This document shows positions 24,101-35,441 of a stretch of DNA of 64,000 bases, piece after piece. Within the stretch, counting starts at the first letter, position 1. Each line of letters opens with the position of its first letter. The DNA lies in contig NC_133526.1 in the NCBI RefSeq assembly GCF_048544455.1, forward strand, positions 2,186,001 to 2,250,000, in the 5' to 3' direction. Below the pieces are notes generated by a model. The model was not told the DNA's origin and made no database searches. It worked only from the letters and a program-made list of their open reading frames with translations. Source of the stretch: Silene latifolia. Its lineage: Eukaryota > Streptophyta > Magnoliopsida > Caryophyllales > Caryophyllaceae. The position numbers were made by a program, and so were the translations under genes.

Positions 24101-26654
24101 AATAAAACAGTATCAAGTTTTCAGTCTTCCGAGTTCCTCTAAGACATACCTTTAAATTATGAAAACAGAATGATATTATTCTAGATATGATAAAACCCAA
24201 AACAAAATTCCACGCCAGATAAGAGTCATAAGACTTAATGGCAGTCATTACTCAAAATCTACCCTTCAATCATAGTCAACATTGATGAGGGCAAAAACAA
24301 GAACATTACCCCACTGCCGGTGAATCTCGTGGCATGGAAAGCAGTAAGTGGATTATACATCTGATGTACTACATCCAATGGTATAGTTTTTGAGCATTAA
24401 GATAAAGTTTTTGAATTTTGTTTTAAAAATTATGAGTTTTATTAGAAAGTTTTTGAGTTCATTCTTTTCAACATAAAACTAACAAAATTACAATATAACT
24501 CAAAAACATTACATATAGGCTCAGATAAATTATACTTTTGACGTCAAAAAACTAACATGTACTCCCTCCATTCAACTCCACTTTGCAAGTTTCTCTTTTG
24601 CGCACTATTCACAAGCGAACATTCAACTTCAATTTTCTCTCGATACATAAGTGAAAATATATTCATGTGAGATCTTATTTGATTCGTCTTTAAGAGTATA
24701 TTAAAAATATCTAACTTTTATAATTTTTGCAAATACGTAGCTAATGATATTTATCGCGTAAAAGCTGCGTTGGCAAACGTGATAAAGCAAACTTGCAAAG
24801 TGGAGTTGAATGGAGGGAGTAACTTTTAAACTTTATAAAGCTCGAAAAAAATACACAAAAACTCAAATATATATGGAGTCTGATGTAATACATCAGATGT
24901 ATAATCCTTTTTCTCCATGGAAAGGGGGTCAGGCATATGTAGTCTCACCTTTGTGTTACAAAAACAAAAGAGGCTGTTTCTGAAGTAAATGTAATGAAAA
25001 TTGCGAAATAAAATGCATCAAAAAAATTGCCTACTTCACCAGTCCGCGTTATAAAAAACATAGAGTTTAGTCCTTAGTGAGTCATTTTGTCTTATTCCAT
25101 CATATTCGACTTTGACAGCAAGAAGATCAAATTTACTCAACCAAATACTAGTTGAAGTTTTGTTTTCTAAAAGTCAACTTTAAAAATACTACTACAACCC
25201 TTAATGGCAAAATTGGTTTATCAAAGTAACAAAAAATGTTCGAAACTCACCTTATTGTCTTCCTTCGCTCTCTCAGCTTCACACTGCCATGGAAAAAAGT
25301 ATTATCAACCGTAGCAGAACCCAAGCACCGAGATTATCCCAAACCTTAGGCAACAACACAGCAACACAAAAGAGACAGATACCTCGGGACTAAGAGGAAA
25401 AAGGAAAAGCACGGCAAGAACAGGTTTTGGCACCATCTCGAGCAGTTCCCCATCCAAGCCATAAACATCATAGCACTCAGCTTCCTCTTCAAGTAAACCA
25501 AGCCCCCATAGAAACTGCAATCATCACAATACAAAACCCCTCGAAATGGTCAACTCCATATCCAATTCATCAATCATCTATTTCAACAACAATGCAGTGC
25601 CTATTAGAACTCTACATAATCAGGATATAATGGAAAAAGACACCAATCTTCTTTCACCTCAGCCAATCATTAACAACATTCGTATTTTACTCCGCCTCAG
25701 TTGCAAGTATGGGATGCGACATGATATCAGAGTGTTTGTTACCCAGGGTTATTTTGTGACAAAGTTCCATACTTCCATGTCATGTCAAAATGACAGTGTG
25801 TCGTAACACAACCAAAGTGAAATGTCGAAGTAACAACATTGCATACGCAAAACATTTATCGTGTCATTATTTAAGACAATGAAATTATCCACCTTAAGTT
25901 TAACAAACTACTTCCTTGGTTTCATTTTATTGTATACGTCTTTCAAAATCCCCTCGCGTATTTTAAAAACAGCAGGTCTCTTGAGAGACCGTCTCCCACT
26001 AAATTAGTGAGAGACATAACATGGAAAATAAAAATTTAAAAAATCCCCTTATCATGTGAGAGGTCTCTCAATAACGCTATTGAGAAACCGTTTCTCTAAA
26101 GTTTTTGTGTTTTAAAAAACATAAGAATGTTAAATCAACATTCAACATCCTTTTTTCCCCAAATGACAATCAAAACCCTAAAAAGACATCATCTTTAACC
26201 CATTTAAATCAACATATCACATACCCATGATCAAATTCATGAAACAAATCAACATTAGATAAAAACCTAAGTTAAACCCAACAAATTCAGTGTACCCCAG
26301 ATCACAAAACATAAACAAATTCAGCAAATTTAACATAATTTACACATCACACACAGTATACAGTAGCGGAGTAAGGGAGGAGCTAGCAGGGGCGCTCGCT
26401 CTCGCTGGAGGATGAAAATTCGAACTTATTTCGAGTTTTCCTAATATTATTACCCATTCGCCCCCACTGAGTTCAAATTCTGGCTCCGCCACTGACAGTA
26501 TAACATTCATATATAGAAAGCCCACAATGTAAAATTAACATGGATGTATTTTATAATGATCAAAAACCAAGATGAAAGGAGTAAAAACCTGATTCATGAC
26601 ATCTGGGTTAGCTTCAAGAGGAAGCCATTTTTTAGCTGTAGAAGTTCCTGCCAT
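21146..26654 (-). CDS. UCH3: Ubiquitin C-terminal hydrolase, UCH3 type
   Basis: Encodes a 232-residue peptidase C12 enzyme, a cytosolic/nuclear deubiquitinase that removes small adducts from the ubiquitin C terminus. Exons in gene order are 26654-26589, 25514-25383, 25283-25251, 23531-23426, 23300-23242, 23161-23087, 21749-21701, 21578-21502 and 21247-21146 (TGA). All introns are GT-AG and the 699-nt frame is unbroken. The start reads [20 protein letters not shown]. Catalytic residues are Gln88, Cys94 (in [15 protein letters not shown]), His165 (VDTHFICF) and Asp180 (LYELDG). The His-to-Asp spacing of 15 matches human UCH-L3. The loop over the active site (about 133-160) is Glu/Ala-rich. Length matches Arabidopsis UCH3 (about 234). 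It converges on the ERF gene. Introns 1, 3 and 6 carry five transposon insertions, none touching a splice site. Confidence 0.95.
22607..22904 (+). mobile_element. SINE in UCH3 intron 6
   Basis: The 3' part (aagggtaaggctgcgtacat, a run of 11 C, ttaccccgcaatttgcggga, then ttgttgttgttgg) is a familiar plant tRNA-derived SINE end with a (TTG)n tail. A 13-bp direct repeat aaatcttattggt lies at 22594-22606 and 22905-22917. The 5' border is uncertain: ggttatggattataatgg recurs at about 22604 and 22664, so the SINE proper may start near 22690. It is antisense to UCH3. Confidence 0.7.
24342..24915. mobile_element. Mutator-type MITE in UCH3 intron 3
   Basis: A perfect 9-bp duplication catggaaag lies at 24333-24341 and 24916-24924. 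Ends read cagtaagtggattatacatc and tgtataatcctttttctc. It is the same family as 12722-13039. Removing the Stowaway inside it (24562-24819 plus one TA) leaves 314 bp, close to the 318 bp of the other copy. Confidence 0.8.
24562..24819. mobile_element. Stowaway MITE nested in a Mutator-type MITE
   Basis: Long inverted ends (ctccctccattcaactccac and gtggagttgaatggagggag, continuing ttgcaagttt / aaacttgcaa) are flanked by TA at 24560-24561 and 24820-24821. It lies inside the MITE at 24342-24915 within UCH3 intron 3. Confidence 0.9.
25970..26109. mobile_element. Small MITE in UCH3 intron 1, 140 bp
   Basis: Begins cagcaggtctcttgagagac and ends tttctctaaagtttttgtg. Flanking ttttaaaaa lies at 25961-25969 and 26110-26118. 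The 9-bp repeat and CA/TG ends suggest a Mutator-type MITE. The AT-only flank weakens the case. Confidence 0.6.
26361..26496. mobile_element. hAT-type MITE in UCH3 intron 1, 136 bp
   Basis: Ends are cagtagcggagtaaggg and ttctggctccgccactg. A perfect 8-bp duplication acagtata lies at 26353-26360 and 26497-26504. It is a short relative of the 398-bp element at 8325-8722. Confidence 0.8.
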
Positions 26655-26919
26655 TTTTACAGTGTGTATTGTTCTTTAATTTCCAACAAAATTGATCAGA
26701 TTAAAGAAAGACCGAAAGACTGATAAAGGGAAGAATTTCTTGGTGAGCTGATGAAATATAAGTTGGTCATTTGGGTCGGTTATAAATTTAAAAAACCGTA
26801 TCTAGTATGGTTGGTTTGGACTTTTTGGACTTTGTAAAACCCGTAAAATCAAACGCCGGTGTGTCGGATCAGGTTGTGTTGGGTCACTATTTATTGGGGA
26901 TGGATGGTTTAGTTGAGGT

Positions 26920-27720
26920 TCTGATTAGATCGAGTAATTAACTAATTATCACACATGTTGTCAATATATCGAGTATATTTTGTTCTATGTCTTCATGAGA
27001 TCAATAATTTTGTTGGGAGTATTAGAATTTTTTTTTTTTCTGGGTTTCAATCTCTAAGGAAAATGTCAATTTTAGACTCTATTTGGTAAAATTAACTTAA
27101 ATAGTAATGAAACTAAAAATTGAAAAGCTAACTAAAACCTGAAAAAGTAACTGATAAGGTCGCTAAAAATTAGGAACTAATAAGATAACTGATTATATAA
27201 AAAAAATGTTTGGCAAACTAACTGGGTAAATGATTTTTGTGAAATGACGTAAAGGATATGATAATTATTTAATAGTATAGATTTAAGTGGTAAAAAAGGA
27301 AAAAAACAAAAAAACAAATCAGGTACCTGAAATCTCAAATGCTAGTCTAGGTAGCATTTCATTTCAGGTAGCTTATTTGCTTAAATAAGCTACTTGCCAA
27401 ACGATTACAAGAAAATAAGGTACCGGAAATTTTGGTCAACTAAGCTAGTTTGACCAAATAAGGTACCTGAAATGCATTGTCAAACAGAGCCTAAACTTGT
27501 ATCATAATTAAGTTAATTATTATCAGGTATTTATACAGTTGTCATTACTATATCGAGTATATTTTATTTTATGTCTTGATGAGATCAATAATTTCATATT
27601 AGATTTTTTTTTTTAGGTTTCAACCATTAAGAAAAATGTCAATTTTAAACTTATTTGAATCACAATCAAGTTAATTTATTATCGGGTATTTATACTATTG
27701 TCATTACCATGTCACATGTC
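26920..27720. repeat. Direct duplication upstream of UCH3
   Basis: A segment of about 170 bp (tatcgagtatattttgttct, gatcaataatttt, ggtttcaa, aaaatgtcaatttta, then cgggtatttata) occurs at about 26960-27074 plus 27492-27540, and again at about 27541-27710. The first copy is split by the insertion at 27075-27491. The region lies between the UCH3 start and the VRN2-like stop and contains no gene. Confidence 0.6.
27075..27491. mobile_element. Tourist-like MITE, 417 bp
   Basis: Ends are gactctatttggtaaaatt and attgtcaaacagagcc, an imperfect inverted repeat of the ggctctgtttg type seen in PIF/Harbinger MITEs. Comparison with the undisturbed paralogous site near 27650 (gtcaattttaaactt) shows a clean insertion with a TA or TTA duplication. 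Confidence 0.65.
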
Positions 27721-28177
27721 ATCTCATGTCGGATACACTTTGGTTTAGTGGGCAAATTGAGAAATTTCAATTCCTACCTCAACCAAATTGCACCAGTCAG
27801 AGCAAGTTCAATGTATTGGCTTAGGAACTTGCTTGCAATTTTTAGTGGACTGTTCGAATGGTTTGGTAACTCAAAATTATTGGTGGTAGCATAACCATAA
27901 CTGAAAAAGCTACGGTTACACTTAGTGTATAAAATTTTTCATACACTTAGTGTCAGAACCAACATACATTTACTCTGACACTTACATTTTCTTTGGTATG
28001 TAGATTATCAAATATACAGCATACATCACCAGTCCCATACAACTTGTACCAAGAATACCAACTTGGGACATAGATCAATAAAATGCTACAGGAATCGACT
28101 CGACTCGACTCGACACGATAGGATACTGCTACTACCAATCGGTTGGTTTCGTTTACATCAGAGTAATCACTAAAATC

Positions 28178-31100
28178 TTATTCTACCATTGGCTCGGGTT
28201 TGCAGGTATTTGAGCAAACCCCATCAGAGGTAATTTCATCTTGGTATTTTTGCAGAATCATGCTGCAGTTATTCATCGTGATGGCATCAAGAAGGCCATG
28301 GTTCCATAGTTTGACCATAAATAATCTCCAGCACCTGCTATTGGAAGAAGAAGAAGAAGAAGAAAGCGGAAAAATGAAATCCACATTCAGTAACAATCAA
28401 ACATGTTATCAGGCAAAATTAGATTAATGCTTCAAGGCCGCCCGTCTGTGGCGGGGTGGGGTCGTGGGGAGGATTCAGATGCAAACATCTCGACTCCTGT
28501 GATAAAAAAACACAATTGCGAGAAATGACCCATAATGAAAATTTCGTGTTATAACTTGTTTTGAAAAAGACCTAGTTCAGATTAAACAAGATTTCGCAAA
28601 GGGCGCAATAAAAATGGGAACGCAAGTACAAGTACGCACTTTGTCAAAGGTTAACCGAAAAAGGCAATGGCACGTGTAAAATCTAAATGAATCACTCCAG
28701 AAAAGAAGAATAATGAGACTTTTAGAATGGGACGGAGCTAATTGCATTGAGACTTTGCAGCTGCTACTTCACAGACAATGAACCGAACTATTGAAATTAA
28801 TTGCCAATAACATTACCAGAAGAGAGCAGAGGACTGAACCAACGATTTGCCGTGGAGCTGCAAAAACGCCTCACAAGCCCAAGGAACATGACCATCAGCC
28901 AAGACCCTATGAAATGAAAGAGAACAGCAGAGATCAAAACCCTAAAATATATATACGGAGAAACTATAAAAATGAGCAGGATAGAAAATTAGATATATCC
29001 ATAAAAACTAATCGAGAAGGAACTGGAAGAGGGGGAGCAAAGTACCTTTGTTTTCTAACAAATGAATTCCATAGATTCATTAGGTGCTTCTCGTCTCTAG
29101 ACACATCTACGAAATCATCAAGCATCTGCAGTAAAAAGCAAAACACTATCAGCATTCAGAATATTTTAGCTCCTAGTCGCCTAAAAGGTCAGCAGCGAGG
29201 TTTTATCAACATAGGAATGTATCTGAGTCGATCCGACGTGTATTTATTCAATTAAAAAGCTTTTGCCTGAACTAAACTTTAGTGCTTGTGCAGATTATCA
29301 AGCTTGTTCACGAAAAAACTTTTTGAAAATAATTGATTTGAGATGGTAATTTTGAAAAATAGATGGCATGTGGTAAGAATTATATACAGTTGAATCATGT
29401 ACTGTATATCTTAGTCATAGATGCATTGAATGTTGAATCAAAGCATCTGTTATTTAGAAACTACTATGGAGTATTATTCACAAGAGAATATCACGTGTAG
29501 AAAATATAACGCTCGGAGCTTTTCACATTTGTTTCAGGTTCTGAAGATATACTTCCAACTAAAAATTTAAATTATACCAATATTCTTTGGAATCCAACGC
29601 AGTTGCACAATTTCATAGTAGAGCGTAACATTTACAACGCAGAATGGGAGCATGAGAAAATGACCAAACATACCCTTCGATCTTCAAGATTGGCAACGTC
29701 ATGGTCAACCTCATCTTCACTATCCCTGTCTGCCATTACTTGGTCAAGACCCATTGGCTTCACAAACAAGGAAAGAAAATCATAATTAACATCACGAACA
29801 ATTATACATGCAGAAATGTAAAACAAATTTAAGTGAAGTATACTAGCTATGGAAGACCTATTGAAGAACAAAAATGAAGATGTGAAAGAAAGAGAATTAT
29901 ATCTGAGCAGCACCATGGACTTTACAAGTTCTGACAGAAACTCACAACTCACAAGTTCCCGATGTCAATCGTTTGACATGCCAATTTTTGTGAAATGTTT
30001 TATATTTTGGACAACATGAATTGTCGAAGTGTTTTTCTTGTATTGGATACGCAGACAAAACCAATGTGAGTAAGGAAGTAACATACGTTGATACCTTATA
30101 AGTTTTAAATCATTTAGAACAATGGAACATTTATAAACCCCCGCCCCTCAGCCGAATAGTATATTGTAATCTTTTTTTACTCCTCTCATTCTTCGTCTTA
30201 AATGGACACATCAATCAGAATGGTAGAGAGAAGGGACTGGACTTACCGTTAATATTTGTTTTATTACAATTTACAAGTCATTATAGATGGTACAAGTGTA
30301 CTACAACCCACTCTCTAAAAAAAGGGCGTATAGAAAAGTATAGAAAATGACGTCTTCTTCAAGGAGACCTAAGCTATCTCCTATAAAAATCTCAGCAATG
30401 ATTCAAGGACTGTATTACTAATGGGTTGCTTGTCGTAAAGCTAAGGAGTAAAGGAAGCAGTTACAAACTTGCCTAGTGTATCTACCATCATAGTGCATCT
30501 GTGTTGCTAAGGAATATTTGTTTTCCCTTGTTATTACTTATCATCACACTTAGCTCAGAGCAACACAGATTTCAGGTGCAGGAACATTACCTTGAAAATT
30601 CACACGGTACAATTTCATGCCAATCACACGTAAACATCAAAAACATCATATTACTTTATCTAACAAACTTTCGATGTGCAGGGCCCAAACAAACAGGGAT
30701 TGAAATACAATAAAATATTCACCAAGTCTTTTCAATGAGATAATTACCTGGGATCTGTGAGAATGATAAAACTGTCGCTTCTGTAAGAGCATGGAGCTGG
30801 AAAGATTATAAAAATGTTAAGAAGGTTGAAATCGCTAAAAAAAAAAAACTAGGTGTAAACTATAGACTAAATCTCACATTACAAATACACCAAACATGTT
30901 ACTCCGTACATGGCAAACAAATGGGCGCACACTCCTACGTATCATGTCATCAAAGATACTCAGAAACTAGAGGATTAACTTGAAGCATAACGCAAGTGAC
31001 ATGACGCATAACTTGCTAAAGAGACTCACTTTCAATTCTCATTTCGTCAAAGCAACCAAGATACTAAAAGCTAACATATTATGCAGTAGTCAATGTTACA

Positions 31101-34100
31101 TTTAATTCACATTACTAAAATATGTCAATCACCATTCGTTTTTGTATGGATATATATAGAAATTGTTCTACACTGCCTTTAGTAAGTCTAGGAAAGATCC
31201 AGATACAGATAGGATCTCTCTTTTTTTTTTTTATCTAAAGAGAAGAAATGAAATGGATTTGATGATGAATAAGATCTATATTTCTATGAGTTTTTAGAAT
31301 GATATGATTGACAAACAAGCGCACATCTACCGAAAGGGCTATTCAGCCTCGTGAGTCGTGACTATATTAGGGAAGTCATCAAGGGCACAAAAAAATATCT
31401 CCCAATAATCCAAAAATTGCAATTTAAAAGATCGATTGGGCAAAATAGCTTTCCGATGTCTTGAAGTTAGCTTATTTGTGTTTGGAGGGTAGGTGGCTAC
31501 CCTTTCCTTGTTTTATCACATTCTTCGTAGTTTATTCTACATCAAGTTTCGGTCAATGTCGCACAATTAGGTCCACTCATGGTATTAAAATTCAATTTCA
31601 GACTTGTTCTCAGAATCAAGCATTGTAGCCTAAACTTGGCCATGCGGCCATAAACGTAGAAAGAACTGCCTAAAAATGCCGTTGCTGAGTTGCAGTAACC
31701 TTCAAAACAATGATACTTGGGCGCGATTTGGTCCCATAATTAATGTCAGGGGTTCAGTGCTCTAGGAACTCAATAATTCACACCTTTCACCATACTAATC
31801 TAGCAAATATCATTTCACATAATGAGCAGTAATTCCAAACAAAAAGAAAAAGCAAAGTAGATGGACGAAAAACAAGGAAAGAATCATCTATATACCTTCT
31901 AGAAGCTGTATGATCAGAAGAGAGTTTTCTTGATTTTGCATGTGGAAGCAATGAAGTAGTTAGACTTCTCTCTACAGACATAGTATGCAAGCAGTCTATG
32001 TCTTCTACAGACTGAGCTCTAGCAACCGGCACCCCCTGATTTCCGTTGCCTACAACACAGCCAGTGCCATTTGATACAGCATTTTCAAAGCTACAACAGG
32101 ATTCCCCTTGTAGCCTGGAGCTATGCAAGTCTCTCGCAACTTGACCACCTGCAACAAAATGTCGAACGGAGTCATGCAAAAGTTCCCCTGGTGCTCCTGA
32201 AGAGGAGTTGCCCACATTGTAACTTCTCAAAAGAATTTGAATAAAAATTCATACCCTCGTTACTCTCAAGAGGACCACTATGCAATCTGTCAGTGCCTGG
32301 CGGAATCAAGGCTGATTCCAATACATGTGGAAATACATGTTTTCCTTTCTCTAGTGGATCTTCTGGTCTAATACGCTTTCGGGGCCTCGAACTGTTGAAA
32401 ATGGTTAAAAAAATTTAATTCCTGTTAGTAAAAAGGACTTCTCGATAATCTCCTGCCTACAGGTAGAATTAAGATTCTCAAAACAAACTTTCCTGCGCAT
32501 AGTCAGACTCACCAGTACGAAAATGATTGCATTTGAGGCTCAGTTTCATCTGCAGATGTCTGTGAGTTACACATATGAATCCTCGCATTAGGATACGCAG
32601 AGAAGACGTTAAACATTTTAATTGAATTTGCAGTAGATTATCTATCTATCACTCGATTTTGAGTCTTTGAGGCCATTTTTTTCAAAATTGATTTTAAGAG
32701 TTTTAGCAAGGTACAGACTTTAGGCTTATGAAGCTTTGTATGAATCAACAAGTCATAGTGAAAAAAGACTCTCGGTTGCATGGAGACTATACGGGTTATT
32801 TAGAAGCTGAGAATTATGCAATCTTAATCATTCCTTTCCTTGAATGCTAGAAAATTTTATCATTTTCTTATATGAATTTCTTACCAAAGCCAAGTAATTA
32901 AATTGCTTTGGTAATAATTAGGTTTTTCTTACTAAATTGCTTTGTCTGGTGGTTGTATCATAAATAGAAAAGGTAATGAATTCCTATTAGCTGGCTCGGT
33001 ACAAGGCATTGATTAATAGCTTACCTCTGAACATAAGGTATCAGTTCTGACTGAGATATTCACCGCTCTATACTCCTCACTTGTCTGCCAGGAAAGGGAA
33101 AAAAAAAAGTTATTTTCGCATGCAGGGAGTCATAAGTTTTGACGGAGACAATTAAGTTCAACACGGCATTACTAACCCAGAATTCACATTTAAACAGGTC
33201 ATGTGAGGTGATCAAATGGAAACGAAGGCCCTGCAAATAGAGGACAAAAATTATTTTCTTGCCAAAAATTAGAAAAAAAGGGGGAAAAGTTGAATATGCT
33301 TCCAGTGATTAACCAAAAAAAATTAGACTTTCCGGAAACTTTCCCCCATGTTAAAGAATAGAGAGGTTGAGCCGTTAAGCATGGACGATCCCTGACGAAA
33401 GTCTAGTCAAATGGCCAACACTTCAAAATATAGGAAGTGCACATAGTTTAGCAAGTTGTTTTTCTTTATTTCACCATACTCCAAAACCAAAGAATATTGA
33501 ATCTTTCGATTCCATCAGATATGAAAATAATCAGCACACTTCACGAGGAAAAAAAAATAGTCAAGTTTTGTTGGGAGGGATTATGAATAATATGTACCTT
33601 GAAGCTCGCGCATCTCACAAGACAAAAAGGACATGTGAAATGTCTCATGACTGCAAGTTAACAAAGAAAAGTTATCTAGTTAGTGATGTTAATAGAAACA
33701 AGTGTATATTTGTATAATTTTTAGACGGAATAAAATCCATTGAAAGAAAAAAAAAACTTACTTTCGGTCTTCCGAAGCAAGTTGTTCTGGTCTCTATAGT
33801 TGAAGATTACATTTTGATCCATCGGCCTACAAACAGGACATAAAAAATATCAACTTTAGCTCAATTTAGCAACCTACACATCATACATGAATTGTAATTG
33901 TAATTATACATTAAAGCAGGACACTAGAAAGTAAATAGCGCTTTTCAACTATTTGTTTCAACAGGTACAACATTGAAATAGGAATCGCCCGTGTGGCGGT
34001 ATAAACTACTATCACACCACACAACACAGCCCCATATGGAGTATACGCATGAGTTGAGCATAGTGGCACAGGTGTGGGTACAAAAACCATAAAAAAACGA

Positions 34101-35405
34101 GAATGAGCACAGGTGTTGTTTCGACATAAATTTCCACAACTATCCACCTGCAACGCACAACTCTTGTCATCAACCACTATCCTCCCTTATTGTAAAATTG
34201 TAAAATGTTTAATTTACATTGCTCGGTAGTTGGTCCTTTCTATTTCCCTAAGATCGCAGCTTAAAACCTCAGTTGGCTCCTCTTTTATCAATGGATTTCC
34301 TCATTTTCAACTTTCTCTCTCATCTTTCTTTGACAATCTTGTTATTCCTCTTTCCTGCCATACTACTCATGAAGTTGTGTAACGTATTATCGTAACAATT
34401 TCTCGTGGTCTTTTGTCCTCAAGCAAGCCATATTTTAACATTTAACTTGGCGTTGTACCCAACACATTTTAAGATTTCAAAGATAGGTTCTAAGTGACGC
34501 TCTTTAGACACGAAGCCATGGAGGATTGATTCATCTAGCAGCAGAGGAAATAGTGCATCAGGAAAGTTACCGTGTTTTCCATTTTGCCTCAATTTTGTAG
34601 TTCAGGCATCTTGAAAGAAATGGCGGCTGCATGACCATACATATGAATCAGGCGAGAAAGAAGATCGTGTGAAAGGGAACATAAATGTAATAAATAACAA
34701 AAACTGAATGAAAACAACTCATGGATGGGAGCATTTCCACGAGTTTAAAACTACAAATAGAGCAAGGGTTTCGATAAAAATAGGTCATCTAGACTGAATG
34801 AAAACAATAAGAGCATTAACAGAATTGTTCATGATGTTGGAGAGGCTAAAAAATCCCCGAACAAAGCGGAACAAAGGGAATGTCATTTAAAGAGGTGATA
34901 TAAGCATCGATGAGTCAGTGAGGCTGTAGATATTAGCTTCGCTAGAGTGTCATTGTAGAGTCAGTGAGGCTGTAGATATTAGCTTCGCTAGAGTGTCATT
35001 GTAGAGTAGTTACTCATGCACTATGTTACTCCGACTCTTCTTATTACCTTGCATTCCTGTATCTGACACTCAATGCTGGGACATGGGTATAACACTTGGA
35101 CATTACATTTTAAGCCAAAAGTTGAAGACTTTTCATAAAATAGTCGTGTTCGACACTTGGATATGCATCTGGGTCAGACACTTCTAAATGAGTCTAAGTA
35201 TCATAGCTCATGCATCAAGCCTCGACTAATCAGAAATTGTTAAGAATGAACTTATTTAAGCAAGGATTCTTAAACTTACATTATATTGAGCCCGTCGTTG
35301 AAGAATATTATACAACTCTACCGGCTTGCAGTATATTAAGAGGCATTCTTCAGCAGCAATAGCCTCTTCTGCATTTATAGATGGACGAGAGTTCTGAAGG
35401 CACAT
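28178..35405 (-). CDS. VRN2: Polycomb VEFS-box protein, VRN2/Su(z)12 type
   Basis: Encodes a 436-residue Su(z)12-family subunit of the nuclear PRC2 complex, which deposits H3K27me3. Exons in gene order: 35405-35280, 34626-34571, 33826-33762, 33650-33598, 33230-33177, 33084-33025, 32559-32513, 32391-32255, 32148-31896, 30796-30748, 29757-29674, 29125-29046, 28906-28817 and 28334-28178. All introns are GT-AG and the 1311-nt frame is intact. TAA stands directly before the ATG in frame, fixing the start (MCLQNSRPS). The N-terminal box has IYCKPVELYNILQRRA and PPFLSRCLNYKIEAKWK. The C2H2 finger uses Cys89, Cys92, His105 and His110. The VEFS box (about 285-430) has DRDSEDEVDHDV, MLDDFVDV, LWNSFVRKQR and WCWRLFMVKLWNHGLLDA. 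Like Arabidopsis VRN2 (about 440 aa), it lacks the long insert that EMF2 (about 630 aa) has before the finger. It is unrelated to cereal VRN2 (ZCCT). Confidence 0.95.
28345..28366. repeat. (GAA)n microsatellite beside last VRN2 acceptor
   Basis: Six or seven GAA triplets on the + strand read as (TTC)n on the gene strand. They end about 12 nt before the AG of the last VRN2 exon, so the repeat itself forms the polypyrimidine tract. Confidence 0.8.
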
Positions 35406-35441
35406 TTAAGCTAAACACACAAAACCCCTGGAGCTTCGATT

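Noticed and set aside
28791-29255. 154-codon open frame on the + strand
   Set aside because: It lies antisense over VRN2 exons 12 and 13 and their intron; the minus-strand exons are clearly the coding ones.
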